64,000 nt of DNA from positions 124,001 to 188,000 of the forward strand of contig NZ_JAJQQZ010000004.1 in NCBI RefSeq assembly GCF_021729015.1. Reading direction: 5' to 3'. Position numbers and translations under genes: made by a program. The stretch's first letter is position 1; each line of letters opens with the position of its first letter. Below are positions 1 through 7,513 of this stretch, in pieces. The notes below the pieces were generated by a model. That model was not told where the DNA came from, did not search any database, and saw only the letters and a program-made list of their open reading frames with translations. Origin of the DNA: Halobacterium rubrum (GTDB lineage Archaea; Halobacteriota; Halobacteria; Halobacteriales; Halobacteriaceae).

Positions 1-868
1 CGAGGCCCGCGAGCACGCCGCGCACGCCGGACTGCTCGTGGGGCACGAGGTAGCCGGCGTCCTCGAGGAGCTTCGGCGCCGACACCACCGTCTCGTTCGG
101 CCCGAAGCCGTGGTCCGAGACCACCGTCAGCAGCGCGTCGTGCTCGGCGGCGTACTCCATCACGTCCCCCACAACGTCGTCGAATCGCTCGTACCACGAC
201 AGCAAGACGTCCTCGTCCCAGACGAGGTGCTGGAGGCGGTCGGGCGCCGTGTACACGAAGAAGAACAGCCGCCAGTCGTCGCCAACCCGCTGCTGGAGCG
301 TCTCCCGGAGTGCGTTCCGCGCCGCGAGGAGGTCGGCGAGGTCGTCCTGGAACTCGCCCTCGCGGTCGGCGTACTCCCCCCAGTCCAGCCCGATCTCGTA
401 GCCGGGAATCTCGTCGGCGACCGCGTCGACGAGGCCCGGCGGGTGCGCGAACCCCTCGTCGCGCCGCGGCGTCATCATCCCGGAGACCACTGCGCCGTCG
501 ACGTCCGTGGCGGGGTACGTCATCGGGACGTTGCCGGCGACTGCCGGCTCCACGAGCTCCCAGAGCGCGGGTCGGGCGACGTCCCCGCTCGTGTTCATCC
601 GGTGGGTGTGGTCCGATTGCAGCCGCTGGAAGTCGTAGACACCGTGCTGGTCCGGCCACGTCCCGGTCGCGATGGAGGGCCACGCGAGCGCAGTGTGTGC
701 AGGCGTCGTGCTCTCGAGGACGCCGCTGGCGCCCTCGTCGAACAGCCGCCCGAAGTTCGGGAGGTGGCCGGCCTCGACCCAGTCTCGCAGCAGTCCCCAC
801 GGCACGCCGTCGAGCCCGAGGACGACTGCCCGGTCGGCTCCTGGCGGCTCGCTGTCGGAGTCGGTCAT
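1..868 (-). CDS. AlkP-superfamily type I phosphodiesterase / nucleotide pyrophosphatase, 3' end cut by window edge
   Basis: The reading frame opens at ATG 868 and runs off the left edge, giving 289 visible residues. It shows the type I phosphodiesterase layout: an N-terminal metal-binding block (AVVLGLDGVPW), then TTPAHTALAWPSIATG, where one Thr/Ser should be the nucleophile, followed by TWPDQHGV, and later a second metal site SDHGFGP. Family members hydrolyse phosphodiesters or transfer phospho-groups; the substrate here is unknown. It is the last visible gene of a minus-strand run of envelope-type genes. A TATA-like TTCGTTATCC lies 27-36 bases upstream and overlaps the stop of the preceding gene, so it can be transcribed on its own. 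The family is clear; the role in glycan or lipid metabolism is inferred from neighbours. Confidence 0.85.
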   Translation of the reverse strand, partial: MTDSDSEPPGADRAVVLGLDGVPWGLLRDWVEAGHLPNFGRLFDEGASGVLESTTPAHTALAWPSIATGTWPDQHGVYDFQRLQSDHTHRMNTSGDVARPALWELVEPAVAGNVPMTYPATDVDGAVVSGMMTPRRDEGFAHPPGLVDAVADEIPGYEIGLDWGEYADREGEFQDDLADLLAARNALRETLQQRVGDDWRLFFFVYTAPDRLQHLVWDEDVLLSWYERFDDVVGDVMEYAAEHDALLTVVSDHGFGPNETVVSAPKLLEDAGYLVPHEQSGVRGVLAGL

Positions 869-894
869 CGTGCCCGACGACTCGGTGACGCGGC

Positions 895-904
895 TTCGTT
901 ATCC
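895..904 (-). promoter_or_regulatory. TATA-like element for the phosphodiesterase gene
   Basis: AT-rich TTCGTTATCC (plus strand) lies 27-36 bases before ATG 868, the spacing of haloarchaeal leaderless promoters. It overlaps the TAA stop of the upstream gene. Confidence 0.45.
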
Positions 905-1717
905 GCTACTTGTCACCGTCTCACGGCTCTCTACCGGCAGGTCGGGGTGTTCCGGGTCGGCGTCCACAGGCTCGCCGCGAGCCGCCGCGTCCCGGGTCGC
1001 CTGCCAGTCGGCGTGCCGCCAGAGCACGCGCACCGGAATCTCGTCGAGGCCCAGCAGCTTCGCGATACAGAGCCGGTTGCGGCCGTCGGCGAACAGCACC
1101 TCGCCGTCCCGACCGACGTGGACCGCCACCTCGTTCTTGCGTCGCTCGGTCGGCAGCCGGGGCGGGCGGCCGAGCGTCGGGTCGTCGGCCGCCGCGAGCT
1201 CGGCCTGTGACTGGAACCCCTCGGTGGCGATGGACTCGTAGAGGTCGTCGAGGCGCTCGCAGCGCGCCTCCAGGGCCGCCCGCGAGTCACAGCCCCAGCG
1301 GGTCTGCCCGCGCTCGATTTCGGCGACGACGCGGTCGAAGAACTCGGTCTCCGTCCACGGGACGCCGTCCTCGAAGTGTGCCTCGTACGCCCGGTAGACG
1401 TCGAGGTCGATGAACCGACGGTCGACGAGGTCCCAGTCGCCACCGCACACGACGCCCGCCCGGCGGTACATCGGCCGGGCCTCGTCCGCAACGCGTTCGA
1501 TGCGCGCCGGGTCGACGTGCACCAGCCGGTAGGGCCGCGGCGGCGCGTCGTATCGGAGCTGGTTCTGCATCCGGGTAGTGGCGACGTACGCCCTCGCGTA
1601 CCGGTCGCGGGCGACGACCAGCCACGCTGCGAGCCCGCGCGGGGTGGCACCAGACGCCAGCCGGCCGGCACGGAGCACCGTCCTGTCGACCGCCCGCAGC
1701 ATCGACCTGAACGCCAT
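899..1717 (-). CDS. Conserved hypothetical protein with ParB-like C-terminal motif
   Basis: This is a 272-residue soluble protein starting at ATG 1717. The C-terminal third carries ADGRNRLCIAKLLGLDEIPV, which matches the ParB/sulfiredoxin-fold pattern of an acidic or polar DGxxRL followed by A-K-LLG and IPV. The N-terminal two thirds (rich in Arg and Tyr) match nothing I recognise. Proteins of this kind are common in haloarchaeal polysaccharide and glycosylation neighbourhoods, and this one sits 3 bases after the Gfo/Idh/MocA gene, so the two are probably co-transcribed. No DNA-binding helix-turn-helix is evident, so a partition role is unlikely. Function unknown. Confidence 0.8.
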   Translation of the reverse strand: MAFRSMLRAVDRTVLRAGRLASGATPRGLAAWLVVARDRYARAYVATTRMQNQLRYDAPPRPYRLVHVDPARIERVADEARPMYRRAGVVCGGDWDLVDRRFIDLDVYRAYEAHFEDGVPWTETEFFDRVVAEIERGQTRWGCDSRAALEARCERLDDLYESIATEGFQSQAELAAADDPTLGRPPRLPTERRKNEVAVHVGRDGEVLFADGRNRLCIAKLLGLDEIPVRVLWRHADWQATRDAAARGEPVDADPEHPDLPVESRETVTSSG

Positions 1718-1720
1718 CGG

Positions 1721-2839
1721 TCAGTCGTCGTCGTCGACGGCGGTCTCGACGGCGTCGCCGTGGCGGTCGGTGTCCCGTTCGGCCGCCGACCGGACGGCCG
1801 CCATCAGTTCCATCGTCCACCGGGACTCCGCCAGTGGCACGGGCATGTCGGCGTCCCCGAGCAGCGCGCGCGCCTCGGCATCTGTCTGGTAGTAGTGTGG
1901 GTTCAGCAGGCGTTTGGACTCCCAGTCGTCGCCGCGCTGGCGGCGCAGGACGGCGCGGGCGTTCGCGACGGTGCCGGCGATGCGGTCGGCGGCCTGGTCG
2001 ACGTTGTTGCGGGCCCGAGCCACCGCCGACGCCTTGTAGTCCCGGTCGTGCTCCAGCAGCGTCTGCGAGACCAGGTCCACGGTCAGGGACTTCTCCGTGC
2101 CGTGGAGCAGCACCATCCGGACCGGCCGCGTCCCCCCGAGCACCTGCACCGTGCAGAGCGTGTCGTCCTCGGAGACGAACTGGAGCTGGGCGGCGTCGTA
2201 CGCGAAGTCGCGGTCGTAGCTGCCCTGCGTGGCGGTCGACGCCTGCACGCTCGCCTCGCTGCGGGGGTAGCCGGCCGCCCGCAGCGCGAGGTAGAACGGG
2301 TGTGGTAGCCCCTCCTCGAACTCGCCGCCCGCCAGCTCGAACGTCCACGCGCCCCGGTTGGGGTCGTCCGGCAGGCTCGACCCCGTGTAGACGACGTCGA
2401 CTCCCCGGACTTCGCCGAGCTCCCCGTTTCGCTGTTGCTGCATCGCCGCGCGCATCACCGGCACGAAGTCGTGGTTGTGGACCTCCGTGACGGGGACGCC
2501 GTGGCGGTCGCTGTGCGCGGCGAGCTCCTCGAACTCCGCGACGGTCTCCGTGATCGGCTTCTCGATCTGGACGGGGACGCCGGCCTCGATGGCGAGCTTC
2601 GCGATGGCGAGGTGGGTCTGGACGGGCGTGCAGACGTGCAGCCAGTCCAGGTCGGCGCCGTCCAGCAGCGCCTCGGTGTCGTAGTAGGCGTCGATGCCCC
2701 AGTCGGCAGCGAGGTCGTCGGCGGTCTCCTCGTCGACGTCGCAGACGGCGACCAGCTCCGTCCGGGGGTTGTCCGCGAGCGCGGCGAGGTGTTTCCCCGA
2801 GACGGTGCCGCCGCCGACGACAGCGGTTCGCAGTGTCAT
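1721..2839 (-). CDS. Gfo/Idh/MocA family NAD(P)-dependent sugar oxidoreductase
   Basis: 372 residues from ATG 2839. The N-terminal Rossmann fold begins TAVVGGGTVSGKHL, followed by VAVCDVDEE and the family hallmark EKPI near residue 100; the C-terminal half is the typical alpha/beta sheet domain. The enzymes oxidise or reduce sugars and sugar nucleotides with NAD(P). An in-frame TTG farther upstream exists, but ATG 2839 is preferred because the motif starts three residues later and a TTGTTAT element lies 27-33 bases before it. It is followed at 3 bases by the ParB-like gene. Substrate unknown; a surface-glycan sugar is plausible from context. Confidence 0.88.
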   Translation of the reverse strand: MTLRTAVVGGGTVSGKHLAALADNPRTELVAVCDVDEETADDLAADWGIDAYYDTEALLDGADLDWLHVCTPVQTHLAIAKLAIEAGVPVQIEKPITETVAEFEELAAHSDRHGVPVTEVHNHDFVPVMRAAMQQQRNGELGEVRGVDVVYTGSSLPDDPNRGAWTFELAGGEFEEGLPHPFYLALRAAGYPRSEASVQASTATQGSYDRDFAYDAAQLQFVSEDDTLCTVQVLGGTRPVRMVLLHGTEKSLTVDLVSQTLLEHDRDYKASAVARARNNVDQAADRIAGTVANARAVLRRQRGDDWESKRLLNPHYYQTDAEARALLGDADMPVPLAESRWTMELMAAVRSAAERDTDRHGDAVETAVDDDD

Positions 2840-2865
2840 CGTCGGAAGCACCCGGCGTCGGCGCA

Positions 2866-2872
2866 TTGTTAT
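2866..2872 (-). promoter_or_regulatory. TATA-like element for the Gfo/Idh/MocA gene
   Basis: TTGTTAT on the plus strand (ATAACAA in the reading direction) is 27-33 bases before ATG 2839, matching a leaderless haloarchaeal promoter. Nearly the same heptamer recurs before other genes in this window. Confidence 0.5.
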
Positions 2873-2901
2873 GAAGCCGCTATCGACGGCCGGCGGTACG
2901 C

Positions 2902-3480
2902 TCATACTTCTTCCGGGTGGGGAGAGAGCCGCCGGCGGACGGCCGACAGCACGGGCGTGCCGTCGACGACCCAGACGGCGAGAGCGACCGCCAGCAGCCC
3001 GATTTCGGCGGCGAGGTAGACGGCGCCCCGGGGCGTCGCGAGGAAGGCCAGGAACGCACCGAGTAACTCCCGGAGGTGCGGCAGGACCGAGTCGGCACCG
3101 CCCCGGACCGGGACGACTGGCCAGAACAGAAAGCCTGCGCGGAGGTCACCGCGCACGACCAGCGGGTAGAGCACGTCGGCAGCGAGGTGGCTGCCGTAGC
3201 CGAGGACGAACGCGGCCGACAGTCGCTGCGACCCTCGCCACGCGCCGAGCAGTCCCGCGAGCCCCGCCAGCGGGAGAGCGGTGAACAGCGAGTGCGCGAG
3301 GGACTTCCCGGCCGGCAGGACGTCGAGGCCCCACGCCAGCGGCTTGTCGACGAGGTCGGGCGCGAGGGCGGCGACGCCGACGACGAGCGCGCCCCTCGTC
3401 GAGGGCGGTTCACCCCAGACGAGCCGGCTCACGCCCGAGTACGCGAGGTAGCCGACGGCCAGGTGTTCCCACGGCCACAT
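2902..3480 (-). CDS. DUF457 (YdjM-type) membrane-bound metal-dependent hydrolase
   Basis: 192 residues from ATG 3480. The family pattern is visible: WPWEHLAVGYLAYSG at the N-terminus, APDLVDKPLAW, HSLFTALPLAGLAG and GSHLAADVLYPL, with conserved His and Asp residues interleaved in several membrane helices. DUF457 proteins are predicted membrane hydrolases; their substrates are largely uncharacterised. The gene begins 4 bases after the DUF1616 gene ends, suggesting one transcript. The family assignment is firm; its biological job is unknown. Confidence 0.85.
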   Translation of the reverse strand: MWPWEHLAVGYLAYSGVSRLVWGEPPSTRGALVVGVAALAPDLVDKPLAWGLDVLPAGKSLAHSLFTALPLAGLAGLLGAWRGSQRLSAAFVLGYGSHLAADVLYPLVVRGDLRAGFLFWPVVPVRGGADSVLPHLRELLGAFLAFLATPRGAVYLAAEIGLLAVALAVWVVDGTPVLSAVRRRLSPHPEEV

Positions 3481-3484
3481 CGGC

Positions 3485-4513
3485 TCAGGACTCGGCCGGT
3501 GCCGACACGTCCACCCACAGCGTCAGGTGTTCGGTCGCCGTCCCCGCCGAGGGGTCGGCCGGCGGCTCGCCGTCGTAGACGAGCACGCGCAGCCGGAGGT
3601 CCTCGCCCAGCGTCTCGGGCGTCACCGACAGCTCCCGCTCGACCGTCTCCCCGGCGGCCACCGACAGCGTCTGTCGGTCGAGTTCGCGCTGTTCGAGGAC
3701 GGTCACGGACTCCCCGTCCGTCCGCACGCGCTGGAGGACGACCACCGCCACGTAGTCGGTCGCGGCGCCCTCCTGGTTCTCGACCGTGAGCGTGTACTCG
3801 GCCGGCTCGCCGGCGGTCAGGTCCGTGGCGTACCCGCCGGTGGTCAGGTCCTCGCCGGACCCGGTCGCCAGCGCGGCCTCGGTGTAGGTCTCGCCGGTCT
3901 GGGGCGCCGCGAGCCCGACGGCGAGCGCCGCGACCGCGACCACCAGCGCGCCGGCGAGCGCGACGTTCAGGACGGCGTCCACGCTGCTGTCCGCGTCGAC
4001 GGTGCCCTCGCGCACCTCTCGGGCCCACCGCTGGACCGGTAGCGTCGCCCGGTCCATCGGCGGCAGTCGCGCGCGCCGGACGCCGGCGAGCAGCCCGCTC
4101 GCGACCGTCACCCCGACGACGCCAGTCACCAGCGGCGCCGTCGCGAACGACTGCCCGACGACTGACACCGCCAGCGCGAGCAACACGAGGAGGACGACGG
4201 ACGTCCCGACGGCGAGTGCGCCGCGTTCGACCCACTCGACGCCGGGCCGCCGCAGCCGCTCTGCCAGCACCGCCCCGCGGTCTTCTGGCGCCGGCGGCTC
4301 CGCCGGGAACAGCGCGGCGACGACGGCGTATCCCGGCAGGACGAACAACAGTGGGCCAGCAAGCAGGACTCGGAGCGGGCCTTCGACGACCCCGCCGACG
4401 GCCAGCGCACCCACTGCGAGTGCGTAGGCGACCGTCACCACGAGGTCCCCGAACTCGCCGAGCAGGCCACCCGCCGTCGAGAACCCGCTCTCGGCGCCTC
4501 TGGCTCGCCTCAT
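3485..4513 (-). CDS. DUF1616 membrane protein
   Basis: 342 residues from ATG 4513 (a GTG two codons earlier at 4519 is an alternative). Five hydrophobic segments occupy roughly residues 20-207: first LVVTVAYALAVGALAVGG, next FVLPGYAVVAALFP, which is the DUF1616 signature, and then three more. A C-terminal domain of about 130 residues is beta-rich, probably extracytoplasmic, and carries sequence typical of CARDB-like adhesion modules. DUF1616 proteins recur in haloarchaeal N-glycosylation and exopolysaccharide loci. The start overlaps the stop of a possible 14-codon leader ORF (ATGA). No enzymatic motif is seen. Confidence 0.83.
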   Translation of the reverse strand: MRRARGAESGFSTAGGLLGEFGDLVVTVAYALAVGALAVGGVVEGPLRVLLAGPLLFVLPGYAVVAALFPAEPPAPEDRGAVLAERLRRPGVEWVERGALAVGTSVVLLVLLALAVSVVGQSFATAPLVTGVVGVTVASGLLAGVRRARLPPMDRATLPVQRWAREVREGTVDADSSVDAVLNVALAGALVVAVAALAVGLAAPQTGETYTEAALATGSGEDLTTGGYATDLTAGEPAEYTLTVENQEGAATDYVAVVVLQRVRTDGESVTVLEQRELDRQTLSVAAGETVERELSVTPETLGEDLRLRVLVYDGEPPADPSAGTATEHLTLWVDVSAPAES

Positions 4514-4554
4514 CGCCACTCGACCTCCCGTTTGTGGGGTGCGTCACGGAACAT
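4510..4554 (-). other. Possible 14-codon leader ORF before the DUF1616 gene
   Basis: Starting at ATG 4554 the minus strand encodes the peptide MFRDAPHKREVEWR, and its TGA shares bases with the ATG of the DUF1616 gene (ATGA). A TATA-like TTTGTTAT at 4586-4593 is 32-39 bases upstream of this ATG, whereas it is about 73-80 bases from the DUF1616 ATG. So the promoter spacing fits the small ORF better than the large one. It may be a coupling leader peptide or chance. Confidence 0.3.
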
Positions 4555-4585
4555 CTGAACGTCGGGGTGGACGACCAGCCCGTGG

Positions 4586-4593
4586 TTTGTTAT
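4586..4593 (-). promoter_or_regulatory. TATA-like element upstream of the DUF1616 operon
   Basis: TTTGTTAT on the plus strand is identical to the elements before the genes starting at 7303 and 16662. It is best spaced for a transcript starting near ATG 4554. The rest of the 245-base divergent spacer 4555-4799 shows no gene. Confidence 0.45.
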
Positions 4594-4799
4594 GGGTGGC
4601 GTACCGGTGAGTCGGGCCGCTTGGCTCCGCTCGGCAGGTGGCTCCGAAGCGAGCGCCGGCGACCCGACGCCTGGCTGTCGTGGCCCGCCGGGTCACGGCG
4701 CGTGTAAGCTCGGCTTTCAGTAGTTCGCCACGGAGACCCCTCGATACGGCGGAAAGAGCCGGCTTACAATGTGTCCTTACAGCGTCGACCCGATGACGT

Positions 4800-6245
4800 A
4801 TGCTCCACTTACAGGCAGCCGGGGGCCGCGGGGCAACCGCGCTCACCGCCGCAGTTCTGGTCGTCGCCGCCACCGCCGGCGTCCCGGTCGCCGTCGCCGC
4901 GGACAGCACCGCCGGAGCCACCGACGTGTCGACGTGTCGGACCATCGACTCGCCGGGGCTCTACGAACTCACTGCGAACGTCACTGACGCACCCTCCTCG
5001 GGCTGCCTCGTCGTCACTGCCGACAGCGTCGTGCTGTCCGGGAACGGCCACGGGCTCGCCACAGCGAACGGCAGCGAGCCGGGCGTGCTCGTGCGGGACG
5101 CGACCCAGGTGAGCGTCAGCGACCTCGTCGTCGACGGCTTCGGGACCGGCGTCGCCTACCGGGGCGTCGACGGCGGCGGCCTCATCGACATCACCGTCAC
5201 GAACGCCACGACCGGCGTCGCCCTGTCTGACGGCACCGCAGACGTGATGGTCGACTCCGTCACCGTCACGAACGCCACGACCGGCGTCGCTGTCACCGGT
5301 GACGGTCCGTCGAACGTCGTCTCCCGGAGCTCGCTCGGAGCGCCGAACGCGACCGGCATCGCCGTCTCCGCGCCGGGGACGACGCTCGCCGGGAACGACG
5401 TCGTGGACACCGCCGCGGGCATCCGGGTCGCCGGCACGCGTGACACCGACGTTCGCGGGAACACCATCACGAGGGCGACGGTGGGCGTGGTGGTCGACGA
5501 CGCCGGCGGCGTCACGGTGGCGGACAACCGAATCGTGGACTCGGTGAGTCGCGGCGTCCAGGTCGCCGGCGACCTGCCCCCGCGGTTCGACCCACCAGTC
5601 CGGGAAACCGCCCGCGTGCCACACCTCACTCCGTCCGTCGTCGCAGCGATGGACACCACGCCCCACGAGGTGAGGAACAACACCATCGCAGGGGGCAGAG
5701 ACTACGGCGTCCTCGTCGCCGACGTCGAGGACGCGACGGTGGCAGCGAACAGCATCTCTGACACCGAGGACGGCATCGGCATCGGCGAGACCGAGGGTGT
5801 GCGCGTCCTGAACAACTCCGTCGCCGGCGTCGGCGACGACGGCGTCCACCTGGCGAACGCCGACCGCAGCACGGTCGCCGGCAACGACCTGACCGACAGC
5901 GGCGACGACGGCGTCTACGCCGTCGGCGCCGAGAACCGCGTCCTGAACAACACCGCGACGAACAGCAGCGACGACGGCATCGACGTCCAGAACAGCACGC
6001 TCGCCGTCGTCAGGAACAACAGCGTCGCCGGCAGCGGCGACGACGGCGTGTTCCCCCGGAACGTCCGCAACGCGTCGGTCGCCGCGAACTCCCTCTCGGA
6101 CAGCGGCGACGACGGCGTCGACCTCCGCGCCGTCACTGCGACGTCAGTGACGGAAAATCGGGTCTGTGGCGTCGGCGACGTCACCGTCGTCCAGCGCCGC
6201 GGCGCCGCCAACAACACCGTCGGGAACAACACGGTCGTCTGCTGA
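4800..6245 (+). CDS. Secreted right-handed parallel beta-helix (NosD/PbH1-type) repeat protein
   Basis: 481 residues from ATG 4800. The first 34 residues form a signal peptide ending near AVAADS. The remainder is a long series of PbH1 coils of about 22 residues, recognisable by recurring N-N-T/S turns and DDGV or DDGI steps, as in periplasmic copper-binding NosD and pectate-lyase-like proteins. The repeated NNT and NNS triplets are also N-glycosylation sequons, in keeping with an extracellular protein near an AglB locus. No membrane anchor or catalytic triad is visible at the C-terminus, which ends in a Cys. Likely a surface or secreted carbohydrate-binding protein; function not determined. 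CTTACAAT about 30-37 bases upstream is a possible TATA element. Confidence 0.85.
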   Translation: MLHLQAAGGRGATALTAAVLVVAATAGVPVAVAADSTAGATDVSTCRTIDSPGLYELTANVTDAPSSGCLVVTADSVVLSGNGHGLATANGSEPGVLVRDATQVSVSDLVVDGFGTGVAYRGVDGGGLIDITVTNATTGVALSDGTADVMVDSVTVTNATTGVAVTGDGPSNVVSRSSLGAPNATGIAVSAPGTTLAGNDVVDTAAGIRVAGTRDTDVRGNTITRATVGVVVDDAGGVTVADNRIVDSVSRGVQVAGDLPPRFDPPVRETARVPHLTPSVVAAMDTTPHEVRNNTIAGGRDYGVLVADVEDATVAANSISDTEDGIGIGETEGVRVLNNSVAGVGDDGVHLANADRSTVAGNDLTDSGDDGVYAVGAENRVLNNTATNSSDDGIDVQNSTLAVVRNNSVAGSGDDGVFPRNVRNASVAANSLSDSGDDGVDLRAVTATSVTENRVCGVGDVTVVQRRGAANNTVGNNTVVC

Positions 6246-6292
6246 CGCACTCCCCGCCCTCCACGCTCGTCGCTCGCGAGTGCTGCCCGCGC

Positions 6293-7303
6293 TCAGTCAC
6301 GCCGCCACAGCAGCAGTGCAACGGCGACCACGCCGCCGACGACGGCGACGACGGGACCGAAGCCGGGCGTCTCGGAGGCCGACTCCACGACCGGGTCCTC
6401 GGCAGTCGTCCGGGGCTGGCTGTCCGCTGTCACCTCGAACGCGGCGGAGCGGTCACCGACGACTGCTTCGTAGCTCCCGGGCTCGTACACCGTCCGGGTG
6501 AACGTGACCTCGGTCGTCTCTCCCGCAGAGAGCGTGACGTCCCGGACTGTCACCACTTCGCCGAACAGCTCAAGCGGGACGCTGACGGTGCCATTCGCCT
6601 GGCCGTCGTTCTTGATCAGCGCCGTCACGGTCACGTCGCTGCCGCCCGACAGTGACGCCGGCGAGGCGCCGACGGAGAGGACGTCCAGCGCCGGCTGCTT
6701 CGGCTCGACAGCCACGAAGCGGTTCCGGCCGGCGTCCACCTCGAAGCTGTGGTTCCCGGGCGTCTCGAACGTGTAGACGAACGTCTCGGTCCGTGACTCG
6801 CCGGGTTCGAGCACGAACTCGCGGCTGTCCACGACGTCGTCGCCGATCTCGAACTGCACGACCTTGCGGCCCGCCTCCGTGCCGTTGTTCGTCGTCGTCG
6901 CCGCCACGACCAGCGGCTCGCCGACCACGCTCGGCGTCCGCAGGACGGTCACCGCTGCCGACCCGACGTTCGGCCGGGGGGCGCGCGTCTCGTTGCCCGA
7001 ACTCTCGTTTCCGGCGACCGATTCGTTACCGGAACTCTCGTTTCCGGCGACTGATTCGTTGCCCGCTCCGGAATCGTCGTCTCCGTCGTCTTCGTCGTGT
7101 TCGTCGAGCACGAACAGGAAGCCGGTGGGAGCGGACTCGAAGCCGGTCGAATCGTCGTGGTCGTCGACACTCGGCAGGTCAGTGGCGTCGGCCGACGCGT
7201 GCGTGGTGGCAGCGGCAGTCGCCGGTGCGATACCGGCGGTCGGCGCGGCGACGACAGCGGCGACCATGGCGACGACGACGAGCGAGTGGACCCTCGTGTG
7301 CAT
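6293..7303 (-). CDS. PGF-CTERM-anchored surface protein with CARDB-like domains
   Basis: 336 residues from ATG 7303; a longer frame exists upstream, but the TTTGTTAT element 28-35 bases before this ATG and the signal peptide starting MHTRVHSLVVVAMVAAVVAA decide the start. After the signal come a low-complexity Asp-rich stretch, an 11-residue NES-type sequon repeat, and two CARDB-like beta domains (about 110-195 and 205-295). The end is PGFGPVVAVVGG, a hydrophobic helix and WRRD: the tripartite PGF-CTERM signal processed by archaeosortase A with lipid attachment. It converges on the beta-helix gene, 47 bases away. Likely a glycosylated cell-surface protein. Confidence 0.88.
   Translation of the reverse strand: MHTRVHSLVVVAMVAAVVAAPTAGIAPATAAATTHASADATDLPSVDDHDDSTGFESAPTGFLFVLDEHDEDDGDDDSGAGNESVAGNESSGNESVAGNESSGNETRAPRPNVGSAAVTVLRTPSVVGEPLVVAATTTNNGTEAGRKVVQFEIGDDVVDSREFVLEPGESRTETFVYTFETPGNHSFEVDAGRNRFVAVEPKQPALDVLSVGASPASLSGGSDVTVTALIKNDGQANGTVSVPLELFGEVVTVRDVTLSAGETTEVTFTRTVYEPGSYEAVVGDRSAAFEVTADSQPRTTAEDPVVESASETPGFGPVVAVVGGVVAVALLLWRRD
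6991..7056 (-). repeat. Two tandem 33-nt repeats encoding N-glycosylation sequons
   Basis: Units 6991-7023 and 7024-7056 are near-identical; the encoded 11-residue unit alternates GNESS and GNESVA. Each unit adds two N-E-S sequons to the surface protein. Confidence 0.75.
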
Positions 7304-7330
7304 TGCCGAGTCACTGCCGCCGAACGAGGC

Positions 7331-7338
7331 TTTGTTAT
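7331..7338 (-). promoter_or_regulatory. TATA-like element for the PGF-CTERM protein gene
   Basis: TTTGTTAT on the plus strand, 28-35 bases before ATG 7303, the spacing of a leaderless promoter. Confidence 0.5.
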
Positions 7339-7469
7339 GTGCGCGTTTCGCGACGCCGCCCTGCGAAAGCACTGTCTATCGGGGACGGCGGACGGGTCAG
7401 ATCGACCGACGCGTTCGGCCCGCTAGACGGTAGCAGGCGCCCAACTCGCGGCCGGTCTCACCAAGTGCT

Positions 7470-7483
7470 CTGTAACAATACAG
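7470..7483 (+). promoter_or_regulatory. AT-rich palindrome before the glycosyltransferase gene
   Basis: CTGTA and TACAG are perfect inverted arms around ACAA. The site lies 31-44 bases before ATG 7514 and overlaps the only TATA-like sequence (GTAACAATAC) there. It could be the promoter, an operator, or both. Confidence 0.35.
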
Positions 7484-7513
7484 ACGCCGAGCCTACTCCG
7501 GGCCGACAGCCGA

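Noticed and set aside
38-1210. 390-codon plus-strand frame at the left edge
   Set aside because: It is antisense to the phosphodiesterase and ParB-like genes, has no recognisable domain and non-acidic composition.
4800-6245. CRISPR-like or satellite DNA repeats in the beta-helix gene
   Set aside because: The periodicity is that of coding PbH1 repeats with degenerate DNA; there are no identical repeats with unique spacers.
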